In this document: positions 22,631-33,689 of the stretch, piece after piece | Position numbering within the stretch: the stretch's first letter is position 1 | How the letters are laid out: each line of letters starts with the position of its first letter | Assembly: GCA_029582155.1 (NCBI GenBank) | Contig: CM055901.1 | Coordinates: 41,751,616 to 41,815,615 of the forward strand | DNA: 64,000 nt | DNA from: Panopea generosa | Lineage: Eukaryota > Mollusca > Bivalvia > Adapedonta > Hiatellidae | Reading direction: 5' to 3' | Program-made: the position numbers and the translations under genes | The notes under the pieces: generated by a model | Database searches by the model: none | The model's input: only the letters and a program-made list of their open reading frames with translations | What the model was told of the DNA's origin: nothing

Positions 22631-25600
22631 CTGTCCCTTAGTAACTAGCAGCTGTAAGATATCAAATAATAATTATTTAGTATGACCACAGTGTGATAAT
22701 AAACATTCCCAAAACTGACCCACCAGCTGCCCAGTAATTGTACAGATGTAAGGTATAACACAATTCACGATGTGATGATTAACATTCCCAGACTGAAGCA
22801 CCAGCTACCCAGTAATTATAATGTACATATGTAAGGTATAACACAATTCACGAAGTGATGATTAACATTCCCAGACTGAACCACCAGCTACCCAGTAATT
22901 ATAATGTACATATGTAAGGTATAACACAATTCACGAAGTGATGATTAACATTCCCAGACTGAACCACCAGCTACCCAGTAATTATAATGTACATATGTAA
23001 GGTATAACACAATCCATGGTGGCATGATTAACATTCCCAAACTGACCCACCAGCAGCCCAGTAATTATAATGTACAGATGTAACGTATAACACAATCCAA
23101 AATCCGAGATGTGATGATTAACATTCCCAAACTGACCCATCAGTTTAGTAATAAAAATGTACAGATGTAAGGTATAACACAATCCACGGTGGCATGATCA
23201 ACTTTCCCAAACTGACGCACCAGCTGCCCATTAATTATAATGTACAGATGTAAGGTATAACACAATCCACGGTGGAATAATTAACTTTCCCAAACTGACG
23301 CACCAGCTGCCCATTAATTATTATGTACAGATGTAAGGTATAACACATTCCACGGTGGCATGATTAACATTCCCAAACTGATCTACCAGCTGCCCAGTAA
23401 TTATAATGTAAAGATGTAAGGTATAACACAATCCACGATATAATGATTAACATTCTCAAACTGACCTAAGATATAACACAATCCACGGTGGCATGATTAA
23501 CATTCCCAAACTGATCCACCTGCTGCCAAGTAATTATAATGTACAGATGTAAGATATAACTAAATCCACGGTGGAATGATTAACATTCCCTAACTGATCC
23601 ACCAGTTGCCTTGTAATTATAATGTACAGATGTAACGTATAACACAATTCACGATGTGATGATTAACATTCCCAGACTGATCCACCAACTGCCCTGTAAT
23701 TATAATGTACAGATGTAAGGTATAACAGAATTCACGATGTGATGATTAACATTCCCAGACTGAACCACCAGCTACCCAGTAATTGTAATGTACATATGTA
23801 AGGTATAACACAATTCACGATGTGATGATTAACATTCCCAGACTGATCCACCAACTGCCCTGTAATTATAATGTACAGATGTAAGGTATAACAGAATTCA
23901 CGATGTGATGATTAACATTCCCAGACTGAACCACCAGCTACCCAGTAATTATAATGTACAAATGTAAGGTATAACACAATCCATGGTGGCATGATTAACA
24001 TTCCCAAATTGGCCCACCAGCAGTCCAGTAATTATAATGTACAAATGTAACGTATAACACAATCCAAATCCGAGATGTGATGATTAACATTCCCAAACTG
24101 ACCCATCAGTTTAGTAATAAAAATGTTCAGATGTAAGGTATAACACAATCCACGGTGGCATGATCAACTTTCCCAAACCGACGCACCAGCTGCCCATTAA
24201 TTATAATGTACAGATGTAAGGTATAACACAATCCACGGTGTGATGATTAACATCACCAAACTGACCCACCAGCTGCCCTGTAATTATTATGTACAGATGT
24301 AAGGTATAACGCAATCCACCTTGGCATGATTAGCATTCCCAAACTGACCCACCAGTTGCCCAGTAATTATAATGTACAGATGTAAGGTATAACACAATCC
24401 ACGGTGGCATGATTAACATTCCAAAACTGACCCACCATCTACCCAATAATTATAATGTACCGATATAAAGTATAACACAATCGAAATTGTGATGATTAAC
24501 ATTCCCAAACAGACCCATCAGCTGCCCAGTAATTATAATGTATAGATGTAATGTATAACACAATCCACGGTGGCATTGTTAACATTCCCAAACTGACCCA
24601 TCAGCTGCCCAGTAATTACAATGTACTGTTGTAGGTTATAACACAATTCACGATGTGATGATTAACATACCCAGTAATTATAATGTTATGATGTACGATA
24701 TAACACATTCCACGATATGATGATTTACGTTCCCAAACAGACCCATCAGCTGCCCAGTAATTATAATATATAGATGTAAGGTTTAACACAATCCACGATT
24801 TGATGATTAACATTCTCAAACTGACACACCAGCTGCCCAGTAATTATAATGTACAGATGAAAGGTATAACACAATCCGCAATGTGATTATTAACATTCCC
24901 AAACTGACCCACCAGCTGCCCAGTAATTATAATCTACAAATGTAAGGTATAACACAATCCACGGTGGCATTATTAACATTCCCAAACTGACCCACCAGCT
25001 GCCCAGTAATTATAATGTACAAATGTAAGGTATAACACAATCCACGGTGGCATTATTAACATTCCAATACTGACCCACCAGCTGTCCAGTAATTATAATG
25101 TACAGATGTAAGGTATAACACAATCCACGATGGCATGATTAACATTCCAAAACTGACCCACCAGCTGCCTGGTAATTGTAATGTACAAATGTAAGGTATA
25201 ACACAACCCATGGTGGCATGATTAACATTCCAATACTGACCCACCAGCTGCCCAGTAATTATAATGTACAGATGTAAGATATAACACAATCCACGGTGAC
25301 ATGATTAACATTCCAATACTGACCCACCAGCTGCCTGGTAATTGTAATGTACAGATGTAAGGTATAACACAATCCAAGGTGGCATGATTAACATTCCAAT
25401 ACTGACCCACCAGCTGCCTGGTAATTGTAATGTACAGATGTAAGATATAACATAATCCACGGTGACATGATTAACATTCCAATACTGACCCACCAGCTGC
25501 CTGGTAATTGTAATGTACAGATGTAAGGTATAACACAATCCAAGGTGGCATGATTAACATTCCAATACTGACCCACCAGCTACCTGGTAATTGTAATGTA

Positions 25601-26160
25601 CAGATGTAAGATATAACACAATCCACGGTGGCATGATTAACATTCCAATACTGACCAACCAGCTGCCCAGTAATTATAATGTACAGATGTAAGGTATAAC
25701 ACAATCCACGGTGGCATGATTAACATTCCAATACTGACCAACCAGCTGCCCAGTAATTATAATGTACAGATGTAAGGTATAACACAATCCATGGTGGCAT
25801 GATTAACATCACCAAACTCACCCAACAGCTGTACAGTAATTATTGTGTTCAGATGTAAGATATAACACAATCCACGATGGCATTATTAACATTCCCAAAC
25901 TTACCCACTAGCTGCCCAGTAATTATAATGTACAGATGTGATGTGTAACACAATCCACGGTGGCATGATTAACATTCACAAACTTACCCACGAGCTGCCC
26001 GGTAATTATAATGTACTGATGTAAGATATAACACAATCCACGTCGTGATGATTGATATTCCAAAACTGACCCATCAGCTCCCCGGTAATTATTATGTACT
26101 GATGTATAAAAATAACAGAATCCACGGTGTGATGATTAACATTCCCAAACTGACCAACCG
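22631..26160. repeat. 83-bp satellite array related to the adjacent exon boundary
   Basis: About 42 copies of an 83-bp unit, for example AATTATAATGTACAGATGTA + AGGTATAACACAATCCACGG + TGGCATGATTAACATTCCCA + AACTGACCCACCAGCTGCCC + AGT; homologous points fall at 25222, 25305, 25388 and 25471. Read on the minus strand each unit has TTACTGGGCAGCTGGTGGGT and then CAGTTTGGGAATGTTAATCA. This parallels the neighbouring exon start, TTACTAAGGGACAGCTGGCG and GGTCTGTTGG...GGTTAATCAT. The CTTACA-CTG stretch upstream is also shared. Copies at 25060-25790 are the most alike. Confidence 0.93.
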
Positions 26161-26600
26161 GTGCCTGGTCGTTGAAACTCCTCCATTAAGTTTGCTGTTA
26201 CATGATGTATGTTGAAGGTCTAAAACATGTCAACACCCCTTTCATTCGCTGTCTGAAAACGCAGTTACCTTCGCCTATATCATTTTTAAAATTAAAAAGT
26301 GTTTAACACGCTTAGAAAGGTAACATGCGACTTGGACATGTGGTCAATAGTTATCAATCCAATGATAGAAACGGTCCTGGTAACATTTATTATTGCTTGA
26401 CAATGACGGTATATATTAATCGCCAAGCGGATGACTTTGAAACTGTAATTGATAAGGTGCGCAATAATTGTATATTGCATTACTGACTGGCAGAACATGT
26501 GATTTCATTTAAGAGTAAAAATTTTGAAAAAAAATGATGTTATTTAGTTAAATACAAAATGTTTTATAAGTTGACTGAAACCGTTTTCTATATAAGTTAA
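26161..26600. other. non-coding spacer
   Basis: Unique-looking sequence between the 83-bp satellite and the SINE. It may be part of an intron of the gene carrying the 22460 exon, but no exon was recognised. Confidence 0.4.
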
Positions 26601-26601
26601 T

Positions 26602-26905
26602 ACCCCAGTGTTGGTCTATGAGTAGAGCGTCCGTCTCGCATGTGGAAGGTCGCGGGTACGATCCCCGGCTTGGTCATACCAAAGAGTTAAATAAGGGTAC
26701 AAGAAGCTTCCTCGCTTTACGCTCAGCATTTAGAGGTTATTTTTAGGTCTGATCAGCTCTGTGTCAGTATAATGTTACTGGGTGGGGTATCATACCATGT
26801 GTCTTCAGCATGATACTCCAGTGTGGCAGCGCTTAGAATGTGCCCTCCTGTCTCAAGATGTAACTAAAAAAGTGTTGAAAACGACTCTAAATACCATACA
26901 GCAAT
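26602..26905 (+). mobile_element. tRNA-headed SINE
   Basis: The head contains box A (TTGGTCTATGAGTAGAGCGT) and box B (GCGGGTACGATCCCC) about 35 bp apart. About 220 bp of body follows (AGCTTCCTCGCTTTACGCTC, TGGGTGGGGTATCATACCAT). The acceptor stem does not pair fully, which argues against a tRNA gene. Confidence 0.7.
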
Positions 26906-26959
26906 AATCCGCTATATGATACACTTGGAGGGTTGATAATTTGTTTGTATATTAATTAA

Positions 26960-27490
26960 TAGTATGTGTAAACTCACATGGCATATATGTTCAAAACCAA
27001 AGTAATGTGTGTACACTCACATGGCATATATGTTCAAAACCAAAGTAATGTGTGTAAACTCACATGGCATATATGTTCAAAATCAAAGTAATGTGTGTAA
27101 ACTCACATGGCATACTAGTATATATTAAAAATCAAAGTAATGTGTGTAAACTCACATGACATATATGTTCAAAATCAAAGCAATGTATGAAAACTCACAT
27201 GACATATATGTTCAAAATCAAAGTAATGTGTGTAAACTCACTTGTCATATATTTTCAAAATCAAAGTAATGTGTGTAAATTCACATGGCATATATGTTCA
27301 AAATCAAAGTAATGTGTGTAAACTCACATGGCATATATGTTCAAAATCAAAGTAATGTGTGTAAACTCACATGGCATACTAGTATATGTTCAAAATCAAA
27401 GTAATGTGTGTAAACTCACATGTTCAAAATCAAAGTAATAGTTGTAAACTTAAAGTGACATATATGTTCAAAAGCAAAGTAACGTACAAC
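26960..27490. repeat. 43-bp minisatellite (second family)
   Basis: About 12 copies of a 43-bp unit, TCAAAGTAATGTGTGTAAAC + TCACATGGCATATATGTTCA + AAA. Two units carry the same CATACTAGTATAT insertion. It has the same length as the 6030-8470 unit but unrelated sequence. Confidence 0.95.
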
Positions 27491-28514
27491 ATTTGACTCC
27501 AATTCATCCTTCATATATATACAAATAAAGTAAAAATGTATGTGGCAAATTTTAAGAGTTTTAAAAGCTCTCAAGTCGAACAACGAGTTTAAACTCTCAA
27601 CTTGAACAACGAGTTTAAACTCAATTTAAGTTAACTACATGTAACTTTAAATAAAATAATTTCACTGTAATAATGAACCTGCTGGTGCTGGACATATAAC
27701 CAAAACGGCCAAACACGATACGAAAGTAGTAGATATATTTCCCATTGTTAAACTTTAACCTGGAGATGAAACAACATAAACTGCTTTAACAAAATTTAAG
27801 GGGAAATTACAATAAAAAGTTGCGGTGTCGGGTAAATTCTATGAACTATTTAAAGGTTTGTTTTCTAGGTATTGGATACGCTTGGTTTATCTTCAAAAGG
27901 TTACACACGCTGTTGGCTGTTTAATGGTGCGCCGAGTAAGAACGCAATGGACCGCATGAGAGGTAGCTCATCCGAATTACATGGCCAGTATATTAGCTCC
28001 AAAGACGTTGTGTATATATTAGCCATTTGGTGTCTGCTTGCATTCATATGATTTGAAAATATCGTGATACATACATTGGTAATTAACTTCGTAAAGTTTG
28101 ACTTCGAATAATTGATGAGAGCGCTATGGAGTGTGATATCCGCCATAACTCAGATTGTTTAATTACATATTTCAACTTACTTGTGAACAGAGACAGGTTG
28201 TTGCTTAAAACAAGTTATTTTACTCTGAAAACATAGAAATGGGAAATAGAAAACATGGTTGCTTAAGACAGGTGGCTGCTTAATAGAGGTGACCGCTTAC
28301 ACATGTTTTACTGTAAATGTTCTCTTTACATTATAGTCCGTCCTTTTAGTTCAGTCGGTTAATGGTTCCCAACAGTTTATACCAAAAGATACGTCGCGTT
28401 TTTGTGTTATTTATTAAGGCTGTCGGAGGTGGAGTATTATTCAAGAAATAGAATATTCGTTGTTTAAATGTAGTGAACTAGACGAAAATTATTTCTCTTT
28501 AGATCTGATCTTGG
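27491..28514. other. non-coding spacer with a dispersed repeat
   Basis: No gene recognised. The 81-residue minus-strand frame at 27901-28146 has no known motif. 28366-28440 (GTTCCCAACAGTTTATACCA ... TCGGAGGTGGAGTATTAT) matches 47905-47982, so it is a dispersed repeat of unknown type. Confidence 0.5.
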
Positions 28515-28861
28515 GTGATAACTGATCTTTTAAAATATTTTTTTAAAAAAGCTTCTGACTATATAGCGATGCATTTGCATTTATTTTTCATTTCACGATT
28601 TAACAAAAGTTATTTTAACACACTTTTAGGTCTAGAGCCAAGATTAGTGCCGGTGTCTCAATTCTTACAGTGTATAATGCTATATAGTATACATCTTATT
28701 CTAAAATAATGCATGAATAATCTGTGATAGATGTATATATTTTATGTCAATTAATTTTATAGCGATAGTCTCTTGTAATTCTAATATTGAATGGCTTTGT
28801 ATGTTGTATGTGATGTGTTACTGTATGTTTTATTTATATGTTTGTACATAGATGAGACTTT

Positions 28862-28898
<37 letters not shown>
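28515..28898 (+). mobile_element. LINE 3' end fragment with TA tail
   Basis: The distal part matches the end of LINE A: TTTGTACATAGATGAGACTT then TAATAATATATA... compared with ATGATGAGACTTTAATAAAA at 15030. The TA dinucleotide run (28868-28898) stands where a LINE tail would be. The 64-residue frame at 28515 is probably degraded ORF2 end; it has no catalytic block. Confidence 0.5.
28868..28898. repeat. (TA)n microsatellite
   Basis: About 15 TA repeats at the end of the LINE-like 3' fragment. Confidence 0.95.
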
Positions 28899-28901
<3 letters not shown>

Positions 28902-29007
28902 ACTTTAATTAAGTAGACTCTGATAGGTGGTGTATTATATGCACGAGGTTTGCGCTTATAGTTCGCACTATTTACATGTAAGTCATTCAGTCTAGGGAAC
29001 TACTGAC

Positions 29008-29403
29008 AAGACACTGTGACGTCAGATTTTCGGTAGTTTTCAATTTTATTAAAAACTATACACCGAATGTTAGTGAAATCCTTAATCAACCTAACTCTGT
29101 TTTATTTGAGAGACCTCTAGAGTGTTACCCGGGTAAACATTCCGTAGTTTCAACACCCGTAACCGATGCTGTGACTAAAAGTGACTGCAGTGAGTCTTTA
29201 TTATATGCACATTCTTAATCCAGTACCCGAATAGGAACTCAAGCAACGTAATGGCGAGCAACACAGACAAAGTTACTTCCCCTGATAGTGGTAAACAGTT
29301 GCCTTCTAAGGCAAATATATTGGAGTATCTAAAGAAAATTTACTACAACAGATTAATATTTTTTTTGCATACCACTTTAATATACGAGAGGATCTATTTT
29401 TGA
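29008..29403 (+). pseudogene. possible LINE ORF1 N-terminal fragment
   Basis: Two short frames. The first, without a Met, reads FSVVFNFIKNYTPNVSEILN, FERPLECYPGKHSVVSTPVT and ESLLYAHS, then stops (about 29215). Thirty bases on, a Met at 29251 opens MASNTDKVTSPDSGKQLPSK ANILEYLKKI and runs to 29403. The second resembles the N-terminus of L1-type ORF1 proteins, but it is short and the match is by feel. A host exon cannot be excluded. Confidence 0.3.
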
Positions 29404-29832
29404 AAAATTAAACTTAAAACTGAACGTAAGTTTAAAAAAAACTTTGATACAAATATCTTTATTCAGCAATTAAACATACAACATGTTTATAGCCTACACA
29501 AATAACATGAAAATATGAATATAAGTTGTGTAAAGAATTATTACCAACACATTTAATTAATAAAGCAATCGCATAATTGAGAAATACACAAATTTGGAGA
29601 AAATCGCTAATATTTCTTTTCCCCCCGCTCTATTATATGTTTATAAAATTTGAATTTGTTATCAATTGATTTGAATATCGACGTTAAATCAAATAGCTAA
29701 TTATAAATAACTGAACAACAAACTTATGTTGAAATATAATTACTCAACTACATTCTAGCAGGTTATATTCTTAATACCCCCAATAAAATTACAAGTTTTG
29801 CCTCCGGGACAGAGGTAGGGGGTAATTAAGGT

Positions 29833-30493
29833 AGATAGATAGATTCTTTTATTCCTCCATTAAGGAGAGCATATGATACAATACAAGCATTTAAACAGAA
29901 CGTCATATATAAGTATTTGAAAACAACATGATAAAAGTCAGCAAAATAGTGCAAAAACAGAATATAATTATTGTAGAATTACAATAGATTGTAGAGAATT
30001 ATAGAAGAAAAAGCATGACCGTTTTATCACACTTTTGATTGTGATACATTGCAATAATTTTCAGACCAAACATGTTTATCTAGATTATGTTATAACACCT
30101 CAAATGTAATATTTATGCCTTACCGAAAATAAAATCAAATCGAAACAATGCAAGACAAGTAACTAATGGGTGAAATAGTATTTAACATGTGTATATACAT
30201 ATACATATACATATACATATATATATATATATACATATACACATACACATACACATATAATATACACGCGCTATCTCTATGCGGATGTTGTTAAGATCAT
30301 GCATAAAACCTAATGTTTTCCTTGGTTTAGACATATATTGCACAAGTCGATTAGCGAAAATATTTTTAATTCCGTAGTAGCTGTCAATGTGACACAACTG
30401 GCCAAACATGAGTAGTTTTCGTTTGTCTATTTCATATTCTATTGGCATTAACCCTATGCAGGCTAGTGCCACGTCGCTTCGCGTCGTTTTAGG
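29833..30493 (-). mobile_element. LINE D, 3' fragment (copy 0)
   Basis: The 3' end of the same minus-strand LINE that begins again at 30494. Both share the terminal TTTTATTCCTCCATT-AGGAG region, about 340 bp of 3' UTR, and the last coding block (TRSDVALACIGLMPIEYEID, KRKLLMFGQLCHID, YYGIKNIFANRLVQYMSK). Copies are offset by about 655 bp and joined head to tail. The tail on the minus strand is GAATCTATCTATCTACC, a short TATC-type repeat. A CA/TA microsatellite (30188-30262) has expanded just after the coding end. Confidence 0.85.
30188..30262. repeat. TA/CA microsatellite
   Basis: ATACAT, TATATA and CACATA runs inside the 3' LINE D fragment. It produces a Cys/Ile/Met-rich artefact at the end of the local frame. 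Confidence 0.9.
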
Positions 30494-30842
30494 TGGATAG
30501 ATTCTTTTATTCCTCCATTCAGGAGAGTATATGATACAATACAAGCATTTAAACAGAACGTCATACATAAGTATTTGAAAACAACATGATAAAAGTCAGC
30601 AAAATAGTGCAAAAACAGAATATAATAATTGTAGAATTACAATAGAGTGTACAGAATTATAGTAGAAAAAAACATGACAGTATTTTATCATAATTTTGAT
30701 TGTAATACATTGCAATACTTTTCAGACCAATCATGTTTATCTAGATTATGTTATAACACCTCAAATGTAATATTTATGCCTTACCGAAAATAAAATCAAA
30801 TCGAAACAATGCAAGACAAGTAACTAATGGGTGAAATATTAT

Positions 30843-33689
30843 TTAACATATGTTATAGCATTCGACCGTTTTATACGTTTGTTTAGACATATATTGCACA
30901 AGTCGATTAACGAAAATATTTTTTATTCCGTAGTAGTTGTCAATGTGACACAATTGGCCAAACATGAGTAGTTTTCGTTTGTCTATTTCATATTCTATTG
31001 GCATTAACCCTATGCAGGCTAGTGCCACGTCGCTTCGCGTCATTTTAGGGAAGGATTGCATATGTTTTGCACACTGTACATGAACTCGCTCGAGTGACCG
31101 AATGTGTGTGTCTGTTATGGAAATTCTATAGCTCACAACCGTATAAAGCCTTTGAAAGAACAATTGTTTTGTATAAACGCTTTGAAGTGATAGGGTGTAA
31201 ACCATCTTTATAAACACCAACATCTGCTAAGCTAAAATATGTTTTACGTAGTTTTGTTATTGCCGCTTTTATATCATTTTCTGAACATAATTGTTTGTTA
31301 TAATTTATACCAAGGTGTACGTAGTGGTCAGTTTCTTCAACAATTTCAGACCCTAGGTGCAAAGACCTAGAACATTTATGGTAGTCGTTATTGTTTTCGT
31401 TAAACACAATGACATTGCACTTGCTTGCATTGAATGTATATTTATCGCGAATTGAGTTAGTGTGCCATATATCCATCAGTACATCAAAGCCTGCTTTAGT
31501 AAGTGAGGTTAGTACCATATCATCGGCCGAGGTTGTGCAACCGTAACTTGTGCCGTTTATTTTAATACAATGATTTGATTGTTGTAAAGTGTTCAACAAA
31601 TCGTTTATGAATATTAAATATAGGTGTGGACTGAGTACCTGGCCTTGTCTGGTGCCCTGTAATATTGGGAACCAGTCAGAGTTTAACCTTGCGATTTAAC
31701 GCAGCTATATATGTTTTCGAACATACTTAAAATGATTTTAAAAACCGTACTGTTTATTCCCGTTTTATATAGTTTTAGCATAAGAATGTTATGACACACA
31801 TGATCGAACGCTTGTCTTATGTCAAGAAAACAAGTAAACAATTTAAAATTTTGTTCGCGTGTATGATTAATGCATTCACGTACCAGATACGACGTCATTA
31901 CACAGCTGACATTTCTTTGAAAACCGCCTTGTAGTGGATTAAGCGAAAACTAACGTTTGTTTTAATTATAGAGAGTAAAACCTTCTCATATAATTTTAAA
32001 ACTGTTGAGCAGAGCAATATTGCTCGATAGCTATTTGGATCGGCTTTGTTTTTTTACCACCTTTGAATAATGTCGTAATTATACCTTTTTTCATTTCAGT
32101 AGGTGAATGTGAATATATTGTCATGTTTTTAAATAATTTTGTAATCACCGATAGCAGTCCACCATACATGATACGTTCATAGTATGTTTTTTTCTTTTTG
32201 CACGTCTTCAGGGCCTCACTTATCATATTTGCACTTATATCTATATCGTCACACCCTGAGGCGCTCAATTGTAATTTTGTTTTCGTTAACTCTTCTTTGC
32301 TTCTTAACAAATTGTCACTGGCCAAGGGGTCATTAACTGGTGGGCAATACAGTTCAGAGAAATAGGTTTTCCAGCCATTATTAATATCTTAAGGGTTATT
32401 GCATGATACACCCTTAAAATTCATCTTAAATATAGGAGTAGATTTCTTGTTTGATTTACGTTTATTAATTAATTTCCAAAATGCGTTATTGTCCATTTCA
32501 GCTGCATAATTAATTTCTCGCTCTATGCTATTTATATAAGTTTGAACAGTATCTCGATGAACCTTCCGAAATTTATTTTTTGCAAATTTATAATGACAAT
32601 AACTTGCAGTTTCTTTCTCGCGGGGACGGTCTTCATTAAGCCACTGTAATCGTTTATAATTCTTATCAGTATGAAGCGTGGATAATTCGTTGTTCCAGTA
32701 TGGTTTAAAGTACGGTTTAAATACCGCCTTCGGGATACACGTGTCTGTCGCCTTTTTAACTGCATGTACTATAGTATTGTATAACGCATCAATGTCTCTA
32801 GTAGTGCAGACTTTAAACTTTTGTCTTCATTTAGGTATCTGCAGTATTTTTCAATATTTTCATGTTTCACATTTTGCCAATTTACATTGTGATACTTACT
32901 GCCAGACTGAAACAGGTTCGTATCGGGACATTTAAGCTTACAAACAATTGGGCGGTCTGTTGAAACATTTAGCGAGTTTTCATCTAAAATTGAACACGAC
33001 ATAACGTTTTCGATACCATTTTCTTGCAATAGAATGTGATCTATAAGTGTTTCACGATCGCTGTTATATGGTACGTTACTGAATTCCACTCCGGTACATA
33101 TGTCAAGGCCATTTATAGCTACTAATTTATAGTTCAGCATTATTTCTATTAACTGTTTACCACGACTGTCAAGTTTTAAAGTATGCTGATTCCTGGAGGG
33201 AAGTTCTGTACTATATTCATCCATAACAAGTATTGTACCTTTAGTTTTATACATGCAAATCACAGTTTCTATGTCATCGATACATTTTCTATAAATTTCA
33301 ATGGAATAATTCTTACATGGTAAATACAGTTGGAAAACATATATAAAACACCCGGGACTGGGCATTACTTGAATTCCTAAAATGTAAGGGCTGTCTATGT
33401 CTAACGGCAACACGACGCTGTCAAGTCTTCTATTCCAGAGAAAACAAATACCACCTTTTCCAACTCGTCTGTTGCTGGGAATTACAAGGTATGCGTCAGC
33501 CATGGAATTACTTGTGTATTTGTTATTTATACAATTAAGGAAATGTAAATCGTGGCTGTACAGCCAATGTTCGGCGATTCCACAGATATCTATGGAGTAA
33601 TGATCTAAAAACTCACTCAAATAACTAGCACTGGACATAATGCCAGTTGCATTCCACGTAGCTATGCTAAGATATTTGTTGGCTGCCAT
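30843..33689 (-). pseudogene. LINE D ORF2: AP-type endonuclease plus reverse transcriptase
   Basis: Starts MAANKYLSIATWNATGI at 33689. Endonuclease blocks: ATWNATG, CGIAEHWL, GKGGICFLWN, a degraded VMDEYSTEL where a GDFN-type block is expected, TLIDHIL, and STDRPIVCKL where SDHRPI is expected, so two active-site positions are altered. The frame shifts near 32770 and continues through a Lys-rich linker (KKATDTCIPKAVFKPYFKPY, NNAFWKLINKRKSNKK) to a stop near 32390. RT blocks follow: EMKKGIITTLFKGGKK, FLDIRQAFDHV (31830), a GTRQGQVLSP-type block (about 31650), and TSADDMVLTSL, where the usual YADD/FADD reads SADD. It ends with CLHPITSKRLYK-type thumb sequence and GQLCHIDNYYGIKN near 30950. In an intact relative it would nick DNA and prime reverse transcription at the nick. 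Here it is broken by at least four frameshifts or stops. Confidence 0.88.

Noticed and set aside
26602..26690. Functional tRNA gene
   Set aside because: Box A and B are present, but the acceptor stem does not pair and a SINE body follows. The same applies to 15513, 17476, 48531, 48900, 57848 and 60400.
27901..28146. 81-residue minus-strand frame
   Set aside because: No motif, no signal peptide, no splice sites; not supportable as a gene, though it cannot be ruled out.
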